A stretch of 22,053 bases of DNA from CAVPLM01 sp964497095 (lineage in GTDB: Bacteria > Actinomycetota > Thermoleophilia > RBG-16-64-13), in assembly GCA_964497095.1 (NCBI GenBank), contig CAZCCL010000038.1:1-22053 (forward strand), given 5' to 3'. This document shows positions 13,898 to 22,053 of the stretch, piece after piece. Within the stretch, counting starts at the first letter, position 1, and every line of letters starts with the position of its first letter. The notes below the pieces were generated by a model. The model made no database searches. It was not told where the DNA came from and saw nothing but the letters and a program-made list of their open reading frames with translations. The position numbers were made by a program, and so were the translations under genes.

Positions 13898-15302
13898 TAC
13901 GCGGCACCTTCGCCTGCGCGCCCATCATCGCCAGAAACGTCTCCAGATTCGCCTCGTAGTGCTCGTGGTTGTAGCTACGGGGGTCAAAGTTGTCCCATTC
14001 AAAAGACAATACCGGGATACCCAGCTCTTTTGTGACCACGTTCTTGATGATCATGGCGTCACCGGCAACGTACCTGCAGCCGACGTGATAGTGATTCAGC
14101 ACCCCGTTGAGGTTCAGCCGCTTACAGACATCCACGATGATGGCAAGCCTCCCACCGAGGATCTGCTGGGCCGCCGAATGAAGGTGCTGGCCGATAACGT
14201 CGTAGGGATCGTCGGGATCGAGAACACCGGCCCCGTCGATTCCTTCACTCGACGAGAACTCAAAGTCCGAAGCGACGATCGCGATGCCCGCTTGGTTTGC
14301 GAGGTGTTCCCATCTTGGATCGGAATGATGGCACGGAAGGACCCCGAGCACGCGCGGCGCGCCCTTAGGTGTCGCCCCGATCCCTTTCCTGGTCCGATCG
14401 AGCAGCTCGTCATATAGGGTATCGAACGCATGGGTGACATCCGCCATCTCGCCGGGTCTGAATGGGATGTCGTCGATCGCGAACATCAAATTGAGATGGG
14501 TGGAAGCCATGGGGACGGGATCGCTCTGCCGCAGAATGTCTTGCACTCTGTTCCTCGCATCCACGTAGGCTTTTCTCGCGTCCAAGACCTGCCAGAGCAT
14601 CTCGTCGGTTATCTCAACCCCGAATCGCTCCCCGACGTGTTCGCTGAGCCTTCGCAGGCTCTTTGCGTAGAAGCTGGTGGATCGGCGTGCGTCCGGATAC
14701 TCCCGAAGCTCCCTGTCTTGCCAGCAGTCGAAGTAGTATCCAGGTATGCCGTACCAGTCTTCGATGAGCCCGATGGTCTTGGCGCTGGTCTCGCAGAGAA
14801 ACCCGCTCGTGACGGCCAAATCCGGCTTCGGCACCATGTCCAGGGCAAGGAGACCCAGAGCGCACTTCACATTCCCGCAGTGGGCCACAGCCCCAGTCCG
14901 GAGCCATAGTTTCTCGGCGGCCTCCAGCACGGGAACAGCTTTGCCGAATATCGAACCCAGCACGATCAGGAAGGTGTAGTTCGGATTCACCCAGGCCACG
15001 CCCTCGTAGTTCGCCATCATGGCCGAGCCGATAACCTCGCACCCCGGGGCCATGAAGGAAAACGCCACCCTGGTCCTTTTGTCATCCCTGAGAAGCACGA
15101 TGCCGGTGAAATCCTTTAGGATCGTTCCCAGCATCTTCCTCACCCCTGCCAGTCCGATATCGAAGTAGGTGGAGAGGCGAGCCTTCCCCTGGACAATGTC
15201 CTCATCCGTTATCCCGACCGCCGCAAAGGCTTTGCCTACACGAGATGACTCCGTCTCGAGCTCGTGCGGCTCGTACCCGCACATTGTCAGGAACTCACGC
15301 AT
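13872..15302 (-). CDS. 2-hydroxyacyl-CoA dehydratase / benzoyl-CoA reductase-type subunit (large)
   Basis: This 476-residue member of the HGD-D family is one of two subunits that dehydrate a 2-hydroxyacyl-CoA, or reduce an aromatic CoA ester, by a ketyl-radical mechanism using a [4Fe-4S] cluster. Visible family parts include AHCGNVKCALGLLALD (Cys pair), KPDLAVTSGFLCETSAKTI (Cys), GIPGYYFDCW, GVLPCHHSDPRW, and the C-terminal NHYHVGCRYVAGD then GIPVLSFEWDNFD. Several Cys are placed to bind the cluster. The start ATG 15302 has GGGGAGG 8 nt upstream and overlaps the smaller subunit's stop by 8 bp (ATGCGTGA), so translation is coupled. The true substrate is unknown. The activator ATPase that fuels this chemistry is not in the window. 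Confidence 0.82.
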   Translation of the reverse strand: MREFLTMCGYEPHELETESSRVGKAFAAVGITDEDIVQGKARLSTYFDIGLAGVRKMLGTILKDFTGIVLLRDDKRTRVAFSFMAPGCEVIGSAMMANYEGVAWVNPNYTFLIVLGSIFGKAVPVLEAAEKLWLRTGAVAHCGNVKCALGLLALDMVPKPDLAVTSGFLCETSAKTIGLIEDWYGIPGYYFDCWQDRELREYPDARRSTSFYAKSLRRLSEHVGERFGVEITDEMLWQVLDARKAYVDARNRVQDILRQSDPVPMASTHLNLMFAIDDIPFRPGEMADVTHAFDTLYDELLDRTRKGIGATPKGAPRVLGVLPCHHSDPRWEHLANQAGIAIVASDFEFSSSEGIDGAGVLDPDDPYDVIGQHLHSAAQQILGGRLAIIVDVCKRLNLNGVLNHYHVGCRYVAGDAMIIKNVVTKELGIPVLSFEWDNFDPRSYNHEHYEANLETFLAMMGAQAKVPRSESTRTTG

Positions 15303-16452
15303 GGGCAGCGCCTCCCCGAACGACTTCCAGGAACGCTTCGAGTCTCGTTCGAACCGATCCTGACCGCACGTCATCATAGTTGGACTCAATCACGAGCATT
15401 GGTATGTCCATCGCCCGTAGCCGGTCCTCGAAGAAGTAAGCGTCCTGGTCGTAGAACTCGCAGCACATAAGTTCGTACCAGATCACCCCCGATACTTGGA
15501 AGTCGCGGATGAGCTTCGAGATGAAATCAAACCTTGGGCGTGTGGACGACCTCATGAACGCGGCCGGGGCCCTATCGACGAGACGCGCCCGCACCATAGC
15601 ATCAAGTACATCCCCGCCGTCTCTCACATCACACCAATAGTCCCTCACGCCTTCGAAGACGTCTTCGATGACGATGCTCGCTCCGGCGCCTTCCACCATC
15701 TCCAAGATTCCGTAGTCACCGACAGCAACATTGGGTCCGACCAGCAACAGCCGTGGTGTTCCGGCACGCGCAACCGGCTCAGCCGCCAGCCGCTCACGAT
15801 GGACGGTCTCCAGTACGTCGGCCACGCTTGACGGATCACACCACAGCGACGCGTGGTTGAGCTTCATGAACTCGAGGCCACTTATCGCCGGTAGCGCGTC
15901 CCGGCGCATCAGACTGATATTCCTGAGCGCTTCCCTTAGACGATTGTAGACGCCGACCGCATCACCCAAGGATACGTCCGTGATCGTTCTGCCGGTAAGA
16001 CTCTCCAGTCTTGCCCTCAGATCGTCCAAGCGCGCGCGGTAGTAGGTCAGCGCGGGACCCTCACCGGGGTCATACGGGACGCCGAGCTTGAAGACCTCCG
16101 TCGCCTCGTAGTACTCCCACACGTCGCCGGTCTTCCTCAGATGCTGGCAGGTGGAGGGGACGACAAGCATGTCGATCGCTTTGTAGACCGGGCTCGTCTT
16201 GAGCAGCATCTCCCCCACCTGTGCCCGCGCGAAAGGACAGATAACGGGTGGGAGCAGCGACAGCGCGCGGTCCGCTACCTGAGCATTGCCGCCATGCGCA
16301 AGACATACGGGTAGAGCTCCGGACGCGTAGACCAGTTCCTCCGGCACGTACGGGCCGGGGAAGTAACCAACAACCTTGACGCCGTCGCTCTTCGCCCTCT
16401 CGATAGCTGCCAGTCGATCCGACAACAGTGAGTCCAGATGCTCGTCGATCAT
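15295..16452 (-). CDS. 2-hydroxyacyl-CoA dehydratase / benzoyl-CoA reductase-type subunit (small)
   Basis: This 385-residue HGD-D family protein is the partner of the downstream, larger subunit. The N-terminal half carries VVGYFPGPYVPEELVYASGA, where most relatives have G..PEELI.AAG. Three Cys are positioned to bind a [4Fe-4S] cluster: ALPVC (Cys50), PVICPFARAQVG (Cys72) and PSTCQHLRKTGD (Cys102). A further Cys pair, YELMCCEFYDQDAYFF, sits where relatives have FCDP. The C-terminus, IPMLVIESNYDD then TRLEAFLEVV, is the family end. ATG 16452 has GAGAGG about 8 nt upstream. It probably leads an operon with the larger subunit and the WG-repeat protein. All Cys expected for the cluster appear to be present. 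Confidence 0.85.
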   Translation of the reverse strand: MIDEHLDSLLSDRLAAIERAKSDGVKVVGYFPGPYVPEELVYASGALPVCLAHGGNAQVADRALSLLPPVICPFARAQVGEMLLKTSPVYKAIDMLVVPSTCQHLRKTGDVWEYYEATEVFKLGVPYDPGEGPALTYYRARLDDLRARLESLTGRTITDVSLGDAVGVYNRLREALRNISLMRRDALPAISGLEFMKLNHASLWCDPSSVADVLETVHRERLAAEPVARAGTPRLLLVGPNVAVGDYGILEMVEGAGASIVIEDVFEGVRDYWCDVRDGGDVLDAMVRARLVDRAPAAFMRSSTRPRFDFISKLIRDFQVSGVIWYELMCCEFYDQDAYFFEDRLRAMDIPMLVIESNYDDVRSGSVRTRLEAFLEVVRGGAAHA

Positions 16453-16615
16453 GTGACGTGCCTCTCTCCGTTTGCTATCGGCAGTACAGCAAGTCTACAG
16501 GCCCCGGGCGGGCGGGGATAGTACGGAACCCCGCTCCGTGAGGTCGGGTCCTCGGAGGTCTTGGTGACCTGCATCGGGGAGCCTACCACGCCCAAGATCA
16601 TGTTGGTGAAAGCGC
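16453..16615. other. Gap upstream of the dehydratase operon
   Basis: Apart from the cupin remnant to the right, I see no gene. A GC-rich stretch (16500-16516) can fold on itself, and TAGACT near 16490-16495 resembles a -10, but no matching -35 exists. I cannot place the operon promoter. Confidence 0.35.
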
Positions 16616-16705
16616 TCAGGTGGTAGCCGGCGGCCCGCCGCGCACGGGCACGATGCAGATGAACTCGCACGGCTTTTCGCCGGTCTTCTTGAAGTTGGGC
16701 CAACT
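16616..16705 (-). pseudogene. Cupin-like C-terminal remnant
   Basis: On the minus strand, WPNFKKTGEKPCEFICIVPV, followed by RGGPPATT and a stop (TCA at 16616-16618), resembles the end of small cupin proteins (pattern H-F-NTGDEPLEFLCIVP). In the neighbouring frame just upstream the residues PHEL appear, as in the cupin metal-binding segment, so a frameshift near 16700 would join the two. No cupin start or first motif is seen above 16750, where the glycosyltransferase ends. It is a decayed fragment upstream of the dehydratase operon. Confidence 0.4.
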
Positions 16706-16759
16706 CGTGCGGCCACGGTCAGCCGGCGAAAGCGAAGGTGCTCACGCTCAGCGAGTATC

Positions 16760-18202
16760 TCAGCCCCGGGCAAGCTCCAGATACCGCTCGGCGACCTTTC
16801 CCCAGGATGCAAAGCGGAGGTGGCAGAGATCGTGCAGTTGCTCACGAAAGGCGAAGCCGGCCGTGGGATGGCGATCGAGAGCGTGTACCGCTAGGCGCGA
16901 GAGTTCCTCGGTAAGGCATCGACCGGGAGCGAGGTTCCGTAGTTGCGGGTCCGCCAAGGCATCCGCCACCGCATCGACAATAGGGGCGAGGCCGGAGTGG
17001 AAACACGCGAGGGGAAGCGCCCCGGCGGCGAGCGCCTCGATGGTGACCAGACCCACTGCCTCGGGAAATATGGAGGGGGCAAGCGAAACGTCCGCGGCAG
17101 CAAAAAGACGACCAAGCTGGGCTGAGTTGAGATGACCGAGGAAATATACGGGCAGAGGGCCGACCTGGGGCACCGTGGCGGGAACCAGTTCACCGAACTC
17201 CGGTGGGGCGCGGAGCTCATCCGACTCAAGGGCAAGCGCACGCGCGGCCCCCTCATCTCCCTCGCCCAGAAGCCTCGCCAGCTCCGCCAGCGGCGCCTGG
17301 GCCGGCCCCTCCCCCGCGATCAGCAACCGCACCGAAGGATAGTGCGCAAGCACACCGGGCAGGCAAGAGACGGCGTATTGGACACCTTTCGTCCACATCA
17401 GCCGGCCGGCGTAGACCATGATAGGGTCCTCGGGGCGCAACTGACGCACGGCGAGCAGCGGGACCTCACGGCCTAGAGCCTCGAGCGCGGCCGTTCGATC
17501 GGTCGCAGGGGCAAAGGTATGCGCATCGACCCCCGGCGGGATCGCAAACGTCTTGCTCCCCATCTGCAGGCCGTGCTCAGCCGCCCAGGCGACGATCTCG
17601 GCAGCGCCCGGTTCGGAGACGGTCACTACTGCCGCAGCGGCCTGGAGACCTTCCAGGGTGAAGGGGACAAGCCGCCCATCACGCTTGACGCTGAAGTTGA
17701 GCTCCGACCCATGCACCATCACCACGTAGGGGGCGGCCCCGTCGAGCGCCTGCTTGACGATATACGGCTGCATCATCGCGTGGTTGGCGAGCACGACGTC
17801 GGGGGGCCAGGCGGCGAATACGGCCCGTAGGGCAGAAGCATTGTCGAGTACGTATGCTTCGATCCACTCGGTAGGACTGTCTTGAAACGCCCTCACGTGA
17901 TCGGCCTCGAACCCCGGAAAAGGACCGTCCACGTACACCAGCAGTCGGTCGAGCTGCGGCCGAACGAGCCGGCAGCGCCCCTGGTAGAGCGGTTGCCGTA
18001 CATCCCCGAGGGTCACCGGCTCGGTATTGGCCTCCCCGACGACATAGACGGTATCGATGAAGTCATACAGTTCGGGACTTCGCTCCTGGCAGACAAGAGT
18101 GACGTCATGACCCTGCCGGACCAGTTCGCGCACCACCTCGCGCGCATATATCCCGCTCCCTGAGTCATGAAGGTAGTAGCCATGAACGACGGCGACGCGC
18201 AC
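16760..18202 (-). CDS. GT4-type glycosyltransferase (GT-B fold)
   Basis: This 480-residue glycosyltransferase has two Rossmann-like halves. The N-terminal half begins RVAVVHGYYLHDSGSGIYAREVVRELVRQGHDVTLV, the acceptor side. The C-terminal half has the donor-binding block IMVYAGRLMWTKGVQYAV, then LLIAGEGP and the E-x7-E motif EAVGLVTIE in PSIFPEAVGLVTIEALAAGALPL. The usual ADP/UDP/GDP-sugar donor is not readable. An Ala/Glu-rich insertion before VYFLGHLNSAQL (about 315-350) lengthens the linker. The start GTG 18202 has GGAGG 5 nt upstream, better than the in-frame ATG at 18229. It follows the MMPL gene on the same strand at a distance of 159 bp. It may modify a glycan or lipid exported by the envelope, but this is context-based inference. 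Confidence 0.88.
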   Translation of the reverse strand: MRVAVVHGYYLHDSGSGIYAREVVRELVRQGHDVTLVCQERSPELYDFIDTVYVVGEANTEPVTLGDVRQPLYQGRCRLVRPQLDRLLVYVDGPFPGFEADHVRAFQDSPTEWIEAYVLDNASALRAVFAAWPPDVVLANHAMMQPYIVKQALDGAAPYVVMVHGSELNFSVKRDGRLVPFTLEGLQAAAAVVTVSEPGAAEIVAWAAEHGLQMGSKTFAIPPGVDAHTFAPATDRTAALEALGREVPLLAVRQLRPEDPIMVYAGRLMWTKGVQYAVSCLPGVLAHYPSVRLLIAGEGPAQAPLAELARLLGEGDEGAARALALESDELRAPPEFGELVPATVPQVGPLPVYFLGHLNSAQLGRLFAAADVSLAPSIFPEAVGLVTIEALAAGALPLACFHSGLAPIVDAVADALADPQLRNLAPGRCLTEELSRLAVHALDRHPTAGFAFREQLHDLCHLRFASWGKVAERYLELARG

Positions 18203-18361
18203 TGCGACCTCCAGGATGGATGCGGCCAAGGCATTTCGATCAATGGCTGAAGGGCCGAGACTACCATACCGCCGGAGTCCGACGAGGTGTCCGAGAGGAA
18301 CCGGCAGGTCAAGACTTCCTTCGACGACCCACCATTGACGAGTACCAACGTGATCCCGACG

Positions 18362-20527
18362 TCAGAGGTCGGCCTCGCTCGGGTTCGGGGCCGGCTCCAC
18401 TGCTAGATGGGGCAGGCGTCGATCGACCGAGCGGGGAAGCCACCAGTTCGCCCTGCCGAAAAGATGCATCAGGGACGGCACGAGAAAGGTCCTTAGTACG
18501 AAGGCGTCGAGAAGAACGGCCGCGGCGAGTCCGACGCCGAACTCGGCGATGACCCGCTGGCCGCCCAGGACAAAGGCTACAAACACGCAGATCATGATGG
18601 CGGCCGCCGCGGTTATTACGCGTCCCGTGGCGGCTTGCCCTGCTATCACCGAACGGCGGTTGTCGTGCGTATGGACCCACTCCTCGTGTATGCGACTCAC
18701 GAGGAACACCTGATAGTCCATGGAGAGGCCGAAAAGAACCGCCAACATGATCACCGGCAGAAACGCCTCCACCGGCCCGGCCCGCCCCAGCCCCAGCCGG
18801 TCCGATCCCCAGCCGAATTGAAAGAAGGCGATGACGACGCCGAACGCGGCGGCGGCCGCGAGGAGATTCATAAGAGCGGCGGTCGCGGGGACCACGAAGC
18901 TACGGAAGGCGACGAACAGGAGGAGGAAACCGAGCGCGACGATGACGCCGACGAAGAGCGGCAGTTTGGAGGTGACGGCGGCGGCGAAGTCATGAGCGAT
19001 CGCTGGGCCTCCACTGACGAGCACCTCTAGATCGCTCCCCTTTCCGGCTGCCGGGATCACGTCGCTCCGGAGACGGGTTATCAGGCCATCGGTACGCGCG
19101 TCCTGTGATGAGGTCGTGGGGATGAGCTGGACGATAGCCACCTTCGCCCCCGGCCGGGTGGGAGAGGGGACGACGGCAGCCACGCCGTCCTCGCCCTCGA
19201 GGGCCTGGGTCAATCGTTCAAGAGCAGCCGTGTCGGCCGCCGAACCCAACTGCGCCACCAGGAGCAACGGACCGTTGAAGCCCGGGCCGAAGCCTTGCGC
19301 CATCAGGTCGTAAGCCTTGCGTGTGGTCGAGGAGGCAGGGTCGTTCCCGGCGTCGGACAGGCCCAGCCGCAACGAAAGGAAGGGGCTGGCGAGGACGAGC
19401 ATCAGGATCGACGCGCTCACCGCGAGGATCACGGGGCGGCGGGAGACAAAGCCTCCCAGCCGTGGCCAGAAGCCGCCCCCATGGCCTTCCTGCGGTCCCC
19501 TCTTGGCCAGCCGGGCCCGCTCGCGACGACTAAGCACCCGAGGGCCCATGAAGCCCAGCAGCGCAGGCAAGAGCGTGATGGCGGTAGCCATGGTGAGCGC
19601 TACGGCAAAGACCGTTGAGTAGGCCAGGCCGTCGAGCAGGCTCATGCGGAGCACCAGCAGGCCCAGCAGCGCGATGCAGACCGTCCCCCCGGCGACGAGC
19701 ACTGCTCGGCCGGCTGTGTTCAGCGATTCCACAGCCGCCCCTTCTGGCTGCATCCCCATCTTGAGACCGTGACGGTACCTGGTCACTATGAAGAGCGCGT
19801 AGTCGATGCCGACACCCAACCCGATGACGATGGCCATGGTCGGAGCGACGGAGTTGATGGCGACCGCATGTGAGACCAGTTCGATGCCGAACATCGTCAT
19901 ACCGAGCGCTACCCCGGCCGTGATGAGCGGCAGCAGCATGCCGAAGAACGAGCCGAAGGCGACCAGAATGATCACGGCAGCCGCGATCAGCCCGACGACC
20001 ATGCTGCTCGACAGAGAGCCCTCGGTCGCGTGCTCGATGGCGTGGCCGCCCACCTCGACCTGCAGGCCTGGGGCACGTGCATCACGGACGAGGTCTACAA
20101 CGTGAAGAACGTCCTCTTTGGGCAGCGACGAAGCCCGTCCGGCAAACGTCACGGTCGCGTAGGCGGTCTTGGCGTCCTGGCTGATCTGTCCGGCCCCTGT
20201 CGAATCGTAGGGGCTGTTCACTGAGGCAACCGACGGCGCTGCCGCGACTTGCTCGAGCATGGATTGGATGCGCGCCTTGACCGCCGGGTCATTCACGGAG
20301 GCGTCCGGGGTGTGCCAGACGATCGTGCCGGAGTCGCCCGATTGCTGGGGAAGTTCGGAACGGAGCAGCTGGAGGCCGCGCGAGGACTCGGTTCCTGGCA
20401 GGCTGAAGGAGTCGGTGTAGGAACTGCCGACCGCTCGTTCGATGCCGATAACGGACACGAGAACTACCAGCCAGGCGACAAGGACGATGACGCGGTGCCG
20501 GTAGCACCACCGGGCAAGTCCGGCCAC
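18362..20527 (-). CDS. MMPL/RND-type membrane transporter
   Basis: This 721-residue transporter fits the MMPL pattern: an N-terminal membrane segment (about 12-28), a large extracytoplasmic loop (about 32-170), a block of five helices, a second anchor (about 364-390), a second loop and a final helix block (about 523-705). The proton-relay Asp-Tyr pairs are visible in GIDYALFIVTRY (Asp242-Tyr243) and LSMDYQVFLVSR (Asp604-Tyr605), as in mycobacterial MmpL proteins. Such proteins export lipids or drugs using the proton gradient. The start is GTG 20527 with AAGGAG 6-7 nt upstream. A hairpin (20541-20566) lies just above the ribosome site and a 19-bp tandem repeat array farther up. Confidence 0.92.
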   Translation of the reverse strand: MAGLARWCYRHRVIVLVAWLVVLVSVIGIERAVGSSYTDSFSLPGTESSRGLQLLRSELPQQSGDSGTIVWHTPDASVNDPAVKARIQSMLEQVAAAPSVASVNSPYDSTGAGQISQDAKTAYATVTFAGRASSLPKEDVLHVVDLVRDARAPGLQVEVGGHAIEHATEGSLSSSMVVGLIAAAVIILVAFGSFFGMLLPLITAGVALGMTMFGIELVSHAVAINSVAPTMAIVIGLGVGIDYALFIVTRYRHGLKMGMQPEGAAVESLNTAGRAVLVAGGTVCIALLGLLVLRMSLLDGLAYSTVFAVALTMATAITLLPALLGFMGPRVLSRRERARLAKRGPQEGHGGGFWPRLGGFVSRRPVILAVSASILMLVLASPFLSLRLGLSDAGNDPASSTTRKAYDLMAQGFGPGFNGPLLLVAQLGSAADTAALERLTQALEGEDGVAAVVPSPTRPGAKVAIVQLIPTTSSQDARTDGLITRLRSDVIPAAGKGSDLEVLVSGGPAIAHDFAAAVTSKLPLFVGVIVALGFLLLFVAFRSFVVPATAALMNLLAAAAAFGVVIAFFQFGWGSDRLGLGRAGPVEAFLPVIMLAVLFGLSMDYQVFLVSRIHEEWVHTHDNRRSVIAGQAATGRVITAAAAIMICVFVAFVLGGQRVIAEFGVGLAAAVLLDAFVLRTFLVPSLMHLFGRANWWLPRSVDRRLPHLAVEPAPNPSEADL

Positions 20528-20540
20528 GGGCCGCTCCTTG

Positions 20541-20566
20541 CTGGATTCGCTACTGAATCAAGCCAG
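20541..20566 (-). promoter_or_regulatory. Hairpin over the mmpL ribosome-site upstream region
   Basis: On the minus strand CTGG-CTT-GATTC-AGTAGC-GAATC-CAG folds as a stem with a 3-base bulge. It ends right before AAGGAG. It could influence translation of the MMPL gene, but no ligand-binding structure is recognisable. Confidence 0.25.
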
Positions 20567-20626
20567 AGTTACCCAGAAGGCGAGGCCGCCAACCCAGCCC
20601 TGACCGTCCCTTCTCAACTAGTCTGG

Positions 20627-20694
20627 GCGCGAGGATTGAGTCTGAGCGCGAGGATTGAGTCTGAGTGCGAGGATTGAGTCTGAGCGCGAGGATT
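20627..20694. repeat. 19-bp direct tandem repeats, about 3.6 copies
   Basis: The unit is GCGCGAGGATTGAGTCTGA. Copies are at 20627-20645, 20646-20664, 20665-20683 (one C-to-T change) and a partial at 20684-20694; a degraded partial precedes the first. The array lies between the DUF885 stop and the mmpL start, about 100 bp upstream of the latter. Units are head-to-tail without spacers, unlike CRISPR. It may be an iteron-like binding site or a slipped-strand minisatellite. Confidence 0.85.
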
Positions 20695-20713
20695 CCCACC
20701 CGACCTGACCGGC

Positions 20714-22053
20714 TCAGGCCCCCGTTGCCCTCTGCTTCTCGATCCACGCAGCGACTCGTGTGTCGAGAACGTCGAGCGGTAGGGCTCCACCATCCAGGAT
20801 CGTGTCGTGGAACGCCCGTGTGTCGTAACGAGAGCCGAGCTCTTCTTCCGCCCGTTCGCGAAGCTTCAGTATTCTGAGCTGCCCAAGCTTGTAGGTAAGG
20901 GCCTGAGCGGGCCACGCGATGTAGCGATCGATCTCGGCCTGAAGATCGGGCTCGTCCTCCGACGAGTGCTCGCGAAAGTAGTCCTCCATCTGCCGGCGCG
21001 TCCAACGCTTGTGGTGCACGCCTGTATCAAGGACAAGCCTCACCGCGCGTAGCAATTCACTTGATAGCCGACCAAAATCGGAGTAGGGGTCTTGATAGAA
21101 GCCGATGTCCTTGCCCAGTCGTTCAGAGTACACTGCCCAGCCCTCGGTGTAGGCACCGTAGTAGGCGTGCTGCCGGAATGCAGGCAGATCGGGCAGATTC
21201 TGAGCGATCGCGACCTGCATATGATGACCGGGAACAGCTTCGTGATAGGCCGTCGATTCTGCGCCGATCAAGGTGCGATGCTCGTAGTCGCCGGTGTTCA
21301 CGTAGACGACAGCGGGACGCAAGCCATCAGGGGTCCCCGGGTGGTATTCCGCCCCGGCGGCCTCTTGCTCCCGGTACTCCTGCACGGGCCGCACCTCAAG
21401 GGGGATCCGGGGCAGCAGACCGAACAGCTTCGGCAGCTCCGCCTCCATCTGCTCGATGTAGTGCCGGTGGGTATCGAGTATCTGTTCGCGCGAAGTCGGG
21501 ATCAGCTTCTGGTTGGTTTTGAGCGACTGTCGGAACGCCTTCAGATCGGGGAAGCCAAGATCCTTCGCGATCGCCGATTGCTCGGTCTCGATGCGGGCGA
21601 CCTCATTCCGGCCCAATTCGTGGATCGCCTCCGGATCCATGTCCGTCGTGGTGAACTGACGGACAAGGAAACGATAGCGGGCATCCCCGTCGGGCAGCGA
21701 CCACGTGCCCGGTTCGCTGCGCCCTTCTGGCACATATTCCTTGGCAATGAATTCGGCCAGCCTCGCGTAGGCGGGCCGAACCTGCCGATCGACCGCCGAA
21801 AGCAGTCCGTGGCGCAAGCGCTTGCGGTCGACCTCACCGGGGGACTCGGGAATACTGGTCGCCGGGCGTCCGAAGACGTTATCGGGGCCCGCCGGTTCCG
21901 CAATGCTCGTGCATTGGGCAACGGTCTTTTGGAGCAGATAGCGCGGAGGCATCAGCCCGTCTCTTACCCCCTGCTTGAGAACTTCGATCACCTGGTCCAA
22001 GAGGTGCGGGATTCCCTCGAGACGAGTGATGTAGTCCTCGTAATGTTGGGCTG
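20714..22053 (-). CDS. DUF885 family metallopeptidase-like protein (5' end outside window)
   Basis: The frame enters from beyond position 22053 without a start (AQHYEDYITRLEGIPHL precedes the first internal TTG at 22000), so about 446 residues are the C-terminal part. The family landmark YHEAVPGHHMQ resembles a zinc-binding HExxH-type helix. Further family parts are GWAVYSERLGKDIGFYQDP, FGRLSSELLRAVRLVLDTGVH and the C-terminal DTRVAAWIEKQRA. DUF885 proteins are about 550-600 residues, and some are predicted lipoproteins; enzyme activity is not well established. No frameshift is seen in the visible part. It lies upstream of the MMPL gene on the same strand, separated by 186 bp with tandem repeats. 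Confidence 0.88.
   Translation of the reverse strand, partial: AQHYEDYITRLEGIPHLLDQVIEVLKQGVRDGLMPPRYLLQKTVAQCTSIAEPAGPDNVFGRPATSIPESPGEVDRKRLRHGLLSAVDRQVRPAYARLAEFIAKEYVPEGRSEPGTWSLPDGDARYRFLVRQFTTTDMDPEAIHELGRNEVARIETEQSAIAKDLGFPDLKAFRQSLKTNQKLIPTSREQILDTHRHYIEQMEAELPKLFGLLPRIPLEVRPVQEYREQEAAGAEYHPGTPDGLRPAVVYVNTGDYEHRTLIGAESTAYHEAVPGHHMQVAIAQNLPDLPAFRQHAYYGAYTEGWAVYSERLGKDIGFYQDPYSDFGRLSSELLRAVRLVLDTGVHHKRWTRRQMEDYFREHSSEDEPDLQAEIDRYIAWPAQALTYKLGQLRILKLRERAEEELGSRYDTRAFHDTILDGGALPLDVLDTRVAAWIEKQRATGA

Noticed and set aside
20627..20694. CRISPR array.
   Set aside because: Units are head-to-tail without spacers, only 19 bp, and no cas gene is present.

Overview
The window looks like a chromosome segment from a high-GC bacterium. 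GTG starts are common, Shine-Dalgarno sites are strong, and the lipoprotein has a Thr-rich linker of a kind often seen in Actinobacteria-type lineages. A DUF5320 start, a DUF169 protein and a pair of 2-hydroxyacyl-CoA dehydratase subunits suggest an anaerobic lifestyle, while a clade 3-type catalase suggests oxygen exposure. I cannot name a species; an anaerobic or facultative actinobacterial lineage is my best guess, and it is inference only.

Layout. Positions 1-27 hold the first nine codons of a DUF5320 protein leaving the window. Positions about 95-1458 are a complete IS256-family insertion sequence whose transposase frame ends just outside the element. Positions 1817-3361 (+) carry an NmrA-like oxidoreductase and a tandem-ACT protein. 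Positions 3487-6261 (-) carry a DUF2075 nuclease/helicase-like NTPase, an OB-fold lipoprotein and a truncated HNH-endonuclease N-terminus. Positions 6657-10532 are rich in toxin-antitoxin genes: an intact VapBC-like pair, a HigA antitoxin C-terminal scrap, an RHH antitoxin C-terminal scrap fused to a broken Doc toxin, and an intact MazEF pair. An alpha/beta hydrolase and a DUF169 protein lie among them. Positions 10839-12290 (-) encode a catalase.

Positions 12601-12645 carry the 3' half of a tRNA (CAU-type anticodon loop) with no recognisable 5' half, which looks like an attachment-site scar. Beyond it, all on the minus strand, are a WG-repeat membrane-anchored protein, two overlapping dehydratase subunits, a cupin remnant, a GT4 glycosyltransferase, an MMPL transporter preceded by 19-bp tandem repeats, and a DUF885 peptidase-like protein cut by the window edge.

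How genes work together. The dehydratase subunits overlap by 8 bp, and the second overlaps the WG-repeat frame by 26 bp, so the three are probably co-transcribed; no activator ATPase is visible. The DUF2075 gene and VapBC are divergent, and their putative -10 regions share an exact 12-bp inverted word. The IS, TA scraps, truncated nuclease and tRNA scar together suggest repeated acquisition and decay. The strongest candidate for an unusual system is the 3.4-8.0 kb defence/TA-like cluster, but nothing in it proves a new system.
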